Source: Prevotellaceae bacterium (GTDB taxonomy: Bacteria > Bacteroidota > Bacteroidia > Bacteroidales > Paludibacteraceae). From it: DNA of 26,145 bases. Shown in pieces: positions 22,648-26,145 of this stretch. Where the stretch lies: positions 1 to 26,145 of the forward strand of contig JACJXJ010000018.1 in the NCBI GenBank assembly GCA_020636695.1, in the 5' to 3' direction. Below the pieces are notes generated by a model. The model ran no database searches and was not told where the DNA came from. It saw only the letters and a program-made list of their open reading frames with translations. The position numbers were made by a program, and so were the translations under genes. Within the stretch, counting starts at the first letter, position 1. Each line of letters starts with the position of its first letter.

Positions 22648-24048
22648 ATGATGACACCAGCTGATTTGTGGAACAGATGCTTAAAAGTAATCAAGGATAA
22701 TATCTCTGAGGCAGCTTACAAAACATGGTTTGAACCTATTGTTCCTTTAAAATATGAAAATGGGGAATTTGTGGTACAAGTTCCTAGTATGTTTTTCTAT
22801 GAGTACATCGAGGAAAAATTTGCAGAATTATTGCGCGTAACTTTGTATCGTGAAGTAGGTGAAGGTACAAAACTTTTGTATCGTGTTATGGTTGACAAAA
22901 CCACTCAAAAGACGACTGATTATCCTACAGCTTCTACACAAAGGAATGAAAAGGTATCCACACCCAAGGTTTTGGCGTCAAATTCGGTTTCACCATTTCA
23001 ACAACGTTTTGTTCCACAGGAAATAGATCCACAGTTAAATGCTGCTTATAATTTCAACACGTATGTTGAAGGTAGTAGTAATAAATTGGCTCGTACGGCT
23101 GGTATTAGCATTGGTAATGATCCTGGTAATACAATTTTTAATCCTTTGTTCCTTTATGGCAAATCGGGTGTGGGCAAAACACACTTGGTAAATGCTATCG
23201 GAATGATGGCAAAACAGCTCTATCCAGAAAAACGTGTACTGTATGTGTCTGCCAATTTATTCCAAATTCAATATACAGATGCGGTTCGTCAAAATACACA
23301 AAATGATTTTTTGAATTTTTATAGTAGCATTGACGTACTCATTTTAGATGATATTCATGAATTTATAAATAAAACAGGTACACAGAATACATTCTTTCAC
23401 ATATTCAATCATTTACATCAAAATGGCAAACAATTGATTTTAACATCAGATCGTGCTCCTGGTGTTTTGGAGGGTATGGAAGAACGTTTGTTAACTCGTT
23501 TTAAATGGGGGCTAAGTGCCGAAATTGAAATGCCCGATTTTGAATTAAGAAAAGCAATCTTGAAAAGTAAAATCTATAAAGATGGCTTGGAAATTTCAGA
23601 AGAGGTGATTGATTATATTGCAGAAAACGTAACAGATAGTGTTCGTAATTTGGAAGGTGTATTAGTGTCATTGTTGGCTCATGCTACATTGACCGATGCA
23701 GATATTGATTTGGCTTTAGCTGAAAAAGTTGTTGGTAAAGTAATATCTTCAACACCTAACGTTATTTCGGTAGAAAAAATTCGGGATTTGGTTTGCGAAT
23801 ACTTTGCGTTACCAATGGACACATTAATGTCTAAAACACGTAAACGTGAAATTGCTACAGCTCGTCAAGTGGCGATGTATTTGTCAAAACAATATACCAA
23901 AAGTTCGTTGTCGGCTATTGGTAAAATTATAGGGAATAGAGACCATGCAACAGTATTGCATGCGTGTGGTGTGGTGAATGATTTGATGGATACGGATAAA
24001 ACGTTCCGTCTTAGTGTTCAAGAGTTAGAGCAACGTATTAAGCATTAA
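22648..24048 (+). CDS. dnaA: Chromosomal replication initiator protein DnaA
   Basis: A 466-residue AAA+ ATPase that binds DnaA boxes, melts the origin and loads the helicase. Domain I covers about 1-75 (LWNRCLKVIKDNISEAAYKTWFEPI), followed by a short low-complexity linker (about 80-120). The AAA+ domain has FNTYVEG and GNPLFLYGKSG-type sequence, with Walker A GKSGVGKTH (171-179), Walker B LILDDIHEF (231-239), and an arginine/sensor region around TSDRAPGVLEGMEERLLTRFKWGL. The C-terminal DNA-binding helix-turn-helix carries the family signature GNRDHATVLHA (about 429-439). The length is normal. There are two tandem ATG codons (22648, 22651); the first is taken and the second is equally possible. 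No Shine-Dalgarno site is seen. Confidence 0.97.
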   Translation: MMTPADLWNRCLKVIKDNISEAAYKTWFEPIVPLKYENGEFVVQVPSMFFYEYIEEKFAELLRVTLYREVGEGTKLLYRVMVDKTTQKTTDYPTASTQRNEKVSTPKVLASNSVSPFQQRFVPQEIDPQLNAAYNFNTYVEGSSNKLARTAGISIGNDPGNTIFNPLFLYGKSGVGKTHLVNAIGMMAKQLYPEKRVLYVSANLFQIQYTDAVRQNTQNDFLNFYSSIDVLILDDIHEFINKTGTQNTFFHIFNHLHQNGKQLILTSDRAPGVLEGMEERLLTRFKWGLSAEIEMPDFELRKAILKSKIYKDGLEISEEVIDYIAENVTDSVRNLEGVLVSLLAHATLTDADIDLALAEKVVGKVISSTPNVISVEKIRDLVCEYFALPMDTLMSKTRKREIATARQVAMYLSKQYTKSSLSAIGKIIGNRDHATVLHACGVVNDLMDTDKTFRLSVQELEQRIKH

Positions 24049-24079
24049 GTTTGAAAAAAGGTGATCTGAATTTCTAAGG

Positions 24080-24116
24080 CATCCAAAAATAGATTTCTGT
24101 TTTTGGATGTTTCTTT
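24080..24116 (+). terminator. Intrinsic terminator between dnaA and miaA
   Basis: CATCCAAAAA (24080-24089) pairs with TTTTTGGATG (24100-24109), with further AGA/TCT pairing inside, followed by a T-rich run. It lies about 30 nt after the dnaA stop and separates dnaA from miaA. Confidence 0.75.
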
Positions 24117-24129
24117 TTAAACCGAAGTC

Positions 24130-25044
24130 ATGAAATACAATCTTGTAACCATATTAGGTCCAACTGCTACAGGTAAAACTCAATTAGCTACAGCGTTGGC
24201 TGCACGTATTGATGGAGAAATCATAAGTGCTGACTCACGCCAAATTTATCGTGGAATGGATATTGGCACAGGTAAAGATTTAGGCGAATATGTAGTTGAT
24301 GGCAAACCTATTCCTTATCATTTGATAGATATAGTAGATGCTGGTTACAAATATAATGTGTTTGAATATCAACGAGATTTTCTCAAAGCATTTGAATCTG
24401 TTAATCAGCGAGGACATTTGCCCATTTTATGTGGTGGAACAGGTTTATATATAGAGGCTGTTTTGAATGGGTATAAACTCTTAGCGGTACCAGACAATCA
24501 ACTCTTACGAGAACAATTGGCTACTAAAACATTGGATGAGTTGACTTCCATTTTAAGCGGTTATAAGACGCTTCACAATCAAACGGATGTAGATACGGTA
24601 AAACGTGCCATACGTGCGATTGAGATAGAAGCGTATTACCAAACACATGAAGAAGAGACCGTAGAGTATCCAGAGTTAAAATCGTTAATAATTGGTGTAG
24701 GCATAGATCGTGAAGTGCGTCGTGAAAAAATCACTACACGATTGAAAGCACGCTTGAACGAAGGCATGATTGATGAAGTAAAAATGCTTTTGGATAGTGG
24801 TATACAGCCAGATGATTTAATTTATTATGGTTTGGAATATAAGTTTGTAACCAACTATTTGTTAGGTAAACTTACATTCGACGAGTTATTTACTCAACTA
24901 GAGATAGCTATTCATCAATTTGCGAAACGTCAAATGACGTGGTTTCGTGGAATGGAACGTCGTGGTTTTACTATTTATTGGCTAGATGCTTTAAAATCAA
25001 TGGATGAGAAGTTGGATGAAATAGAGTCTCTTTTAAAACAGTAA
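24130..25044 (+). CDS. miaA: tRNA dimethylallyltransferase (MiaA)
   Basis: A 304-residue enzyme that transfers a dimethylallyl group to N6 of A37 in tRNAs reading UNN codons, the first step toward ms2i6A. The P-loop GPTATGKT is at residues 10-17 and ISADSRQIYRGMDIGTGK at 32-49, with the substrate-binding Asp-Ser-Arg-Gln. LCGGTGLYIEAVLNG (about 101-115) and the tRNA-binding segment with RLNEGMIDEVK and YYGLEYKF follow, and QFAKRQMTWFRG is near the C-terminus. The length is normal. ATG at 24130 gives the expected short N-terminus before the P-loop. The next gene is a tRNA with its own promoter. Confidence 0.96.
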   Translation: MKYNLVTILGPTATGKTQLATALAARIDGEIISADSRQIYRGMDIGTGKDLGEYVVDGKPIPYHLIDIVDAGYKYNVFEYQRDFLKAFESVNQRGHLPILCGGTGLYIEAVLNGYKLLAVPDNQLLREQLATKTLDELTSILSGYKTLHNQTDVDTVKRAIRAIEIEAYYQTHEEETVEYPELKSLIIGVGIDREVRREKITTRLKARLNEGMIDEVKMLLDSGIQPDDLIYYGLEYKFVTNYLLGKLTFDELFTQLEIAIHQFAKRQMTWFRGMERRGFTIYWLDALKSMDEKLDEIESLLKQ

Positions 25045-25071
25045 CTTTTTTGAAAAAAACTTGCAAAAAAG

Positions 25072-25102
25072 TTTGCTTTTATTGAAAAAAGGCGTACCTT
25101 TG
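25072..25102 (+). promoter_or_regulatory. Promoter of tRNA-Pro
   Basis: TTTG (25072-25075) and TACCTTTG (25095-25102) are separated by 19 nt, a perfect match to the Bacteroidetes -33/-7 consensus. Initiation is expected near 25108, leaving a 5' leader of about 28 nt for RNase P to remove. Confidence 0.8.
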
Positions 25103-25135
25103 CACTCGCTTTTGAGAAACAAAGCGCTTTGTATT

Positions 25136-25210
25136 CGGGGTGTAGCGCAGTCCGGTTAGCGCACCTGCTTTGGGAGCAGGGGGTCGTGGGTTCGAATCCC
25201 GCTACCCCGA
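25136..25210 (+). tRNA. tRNA-Pro (anticodon TGG)
   Basis: A 75-nt cloverleaf. The acceptor stem CGGGGTG (25136-25142) pairs with TACCCCG (25203-25209; one G-T), followed by discriminator A. The D arm has AGTCCGGTTAGC, the anticodon stem CCTGC/GCAGG encloses the loop TTTGGGA, giving anticodon TGG (Pro), and the T arm has GTGGGTTCGAATCCCGC with the canonical TTCGAAT. The 3' CCA is not encoded. A terminator follows directly. Confidence 0.96.
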
Positions 25211-25212
25211 CG

Positions 25213-25248
25213 AAAAAATCACTTACAGTTATGTGGGTGATTTTTTTT
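25213..25248 (+). terminator. Intrinsic terminator after tRNA-Pro
   Basis: AAAAAATCAC (25213-25222) pairs with GTGATTTTTT (25237-25246) around a 14-nt loop, continuing into the T tract. It starts 3 nt after the tRNA. Confidence 0.75.
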
Positions 25249-25279
25249 GTTTAATGAATTCTGCAGTTTATATTTTGGT

Positions 25280-25287
25280 TATCTTTG
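25280..25287 (+). promoter_or_regulatory. -7 element upstream of the acyltransferase gene
   Basis: TATCTTTG is an exact TAnnTTTG match 84 nt before the proposed ATG. A TTTG at 25246-25249 is about 30 nt upstream, too far for a normal -33 element. Confidence 0.4.
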
Positions 25288-25371
25288 CGGTGGTTTTAAA
25301 TTGTCGTATAACATTATGCCAAATTCATCGTCGAATAAAAAACGTCGTTGAGCAAATCTGTACTTGTGGGA

Positions 25372-26145
25372 ATGAATAGAAATGTAACCGTTGATATTGC
25401 TAAAGCTATAGGCATTATTTTAGTGGTGATGGGGCATGCCAATTTTGCGCCAGCATCGCCAGGGCGATTTTTTTATATGCCGTTATTCTTCTTCTTAACT
25501 GGTTATTTGTCGTCATTTAATCAAGATTTTAAGGTCTTTATCTCCAACAAGGTAAAAAGTCTTTATCTTCCTTTTTTGATCTGTGAACTTGTCTTTATTG
25601 CCTTACATAACTTCTTTTATACCATAGGAATTCTTGAAAATCAATATACGTTTTCGAGTTTTTTATCCAGCGTATTTCATGTCTTTTTGTTTGATAGTAG
25701 TGAGTTGATGTTGGCTCCTTTGTGGTTTATGACTGCTTTGTTTGTGGTTAACATACTGTCGTATGGTTTTTGTTTCATACGTAAAAAATGGAATGTATCA
25801 CAAATGTTATTGCTGGTCATTACTTTCTTGTTGATGTTATTTGGAGTTATTTCTACGCGATTTCAGCTTATTTCGCTGCCATGGTCGTATAATTTTAAAG
25901 AGGGCATTAATGTCATCTTAGTAGCTTTGTTTTTTTGCTACTTGGGTCATGTCGTTAAAAATAGTGATAAAATACGTTTTACGAGTTGGCTAATTACATC
26001 AATCGGTGTAATCTATTTATACGTAGCAAAATTGGTATTACATCTGTCGGTAGATATGCGTGTTAATGGTTATAGCAATGGGGTATTTTGGTTGCTGGCT
26101 TGTTTTCTGGGTATTTATTCGGTTATGTTCATTGCTCAAAAAATG
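25372..26145 (+). CDS. Acyltransferase-3 family membrane protein, 3' truncated by the window edge
   Basis: An integral membrane O-acyltransferase family protein (acyltransferase 3), used to acetylate or otherwise acylate polysaccharides or lipids. The frame is open from ATG at 25372 for 258 codons to the last base, so the C-terminus is outside the window. The N-terminus has VDIAKAIGIILVVMGHAN with the family's conserved His near residue 22, then YMPLFFFLTGYLSS, and several further hydrophobic segments (for example about 60-80, 110-125, 138-155 and 178-195). A WFMTALFVV segment at about 119-127 is also typical of the family. There is no Shine-Dalgarno site. The substrate cannot be told from this part. 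A short overlapping reading in another frame (25170-25379) crosses the tRNA and is not a gene. Confidence 0.85.
   Translation, partial: MNRNVTVDIAKAIGIILVVMGHANFAPASPGRFFYMPLFFFLTGYLSSFNQDFKVFISNKVKSLYLPFLICELVFIALHNFFYTIGILENQYTFSSFLSSVFHVFLFDSSELMLAPLWFMTALFVVNILSYGFCFIRKKWNVSQMLLLVITFLLMLFGVISTRFQLISLPWSYNFKEGINVILVALFFCYLGHVVKNSDKIRFTSWLITSIGVIYLYVAKLVLHLSVDMRVNGYSNGVFWLLACFLGIYSVMFIAQKM

Noticed and set aside
25170..25379. A 69-codon plus-strand reading frame starting inside the tRNA
   Set aside because: It overlaps the tRNA-Pro sequence and the terminator, resembles no family I know, and the real downstream gene starts at 25372 in a different frame.
1..26145. Insertion sequence, CRISPR array, toxin-antitoxin pair or phage segment
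   Set aside because: I saw no transposase, integrase, phage-structural or toxin genes, no spaced direct repeats and no terminal inverted repeats; the content is chromosomal housekeeping and envelope genes.

Overview
The window is an AT-rich stretch of chromosome from a member of the Bacteroidetes, most likely order Bacteroidales. Three observations support this. Most promoters I can find carry the Bacteroidetes -7 element TAnnTTTG, several with a TTTG -33 element about 19-20 nt upstream, and Shine-Dalgarno sites are largely absent. The gene families are typical of the phylum: DUF5689 and DUF6359 lipoproteins beside a TonB-dependent receptor, a Bacteroidetes-type LptD, an amidase with a SPOR-like tail followed by an MlaD/MCE gene, and menaquinone-only quinone genes. 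I cannot name the genus from sequence alone.

Layout, left to right. A 5'-truncated phosphohexomutase (1-1316) is followed by the coupled menaquinone genes menG-menA (1390-2942). A gap at 2943-3215 holds a strong promoter, a long-range 10-bp helix and a perfect terminator, which I read as a structured small RNA resembling 6S RNA. Next come a peptidase D gene (3232-4686, minus) and a divergent TIGR01212-type radical SAM gene (4795-5714, plus). Both are broken by single-base indels, and the indels are packed into roughly 4060-4865. The coding sense survives between them, so local sequencing or assembly error is more likely than old gene decay. A secreted endonuclease/exonuclease/phosphatase-family enzyme (5768-6796, minus) is divergent from a TonB receptor and two lipoprotein genes (7144-12655, plus). 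This nuclease-receptor-lipoprotein group is the most interesting system here and may scavenge nucleic acids or phosphate esters.

Xaa-Pro aminopeptidase (12740-14518) follows and converges on a minus-strand operon slyD-aroC-lipid kinase (17174-14565). Upstream of that operon, lptD (19970-17250, minus) is divergent from an N-acetylmuramoyl-L-alanine amidase (20180-21265). An MlaD-family gene (21336-22238) comes next. lptD, the amidase and the MCE gene are all envelope functions. An AT-rich gap of about 400 bp precedes dnaA (22648-24048), followed by miaA (24130-25044), tRNA-Pro(TGG) (25136-25210), and the 5' part of an acyltransferase-3 family membrane protein that runs off the window.

Most of the window is ordinary housekeeping and envelope content. 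The points worth following up are the 6S-like RNA, the nuclease/TonB/lipoprotein locus, the Cys-only SlyD tail, the non-ATG lptD start, and the indel cluster.
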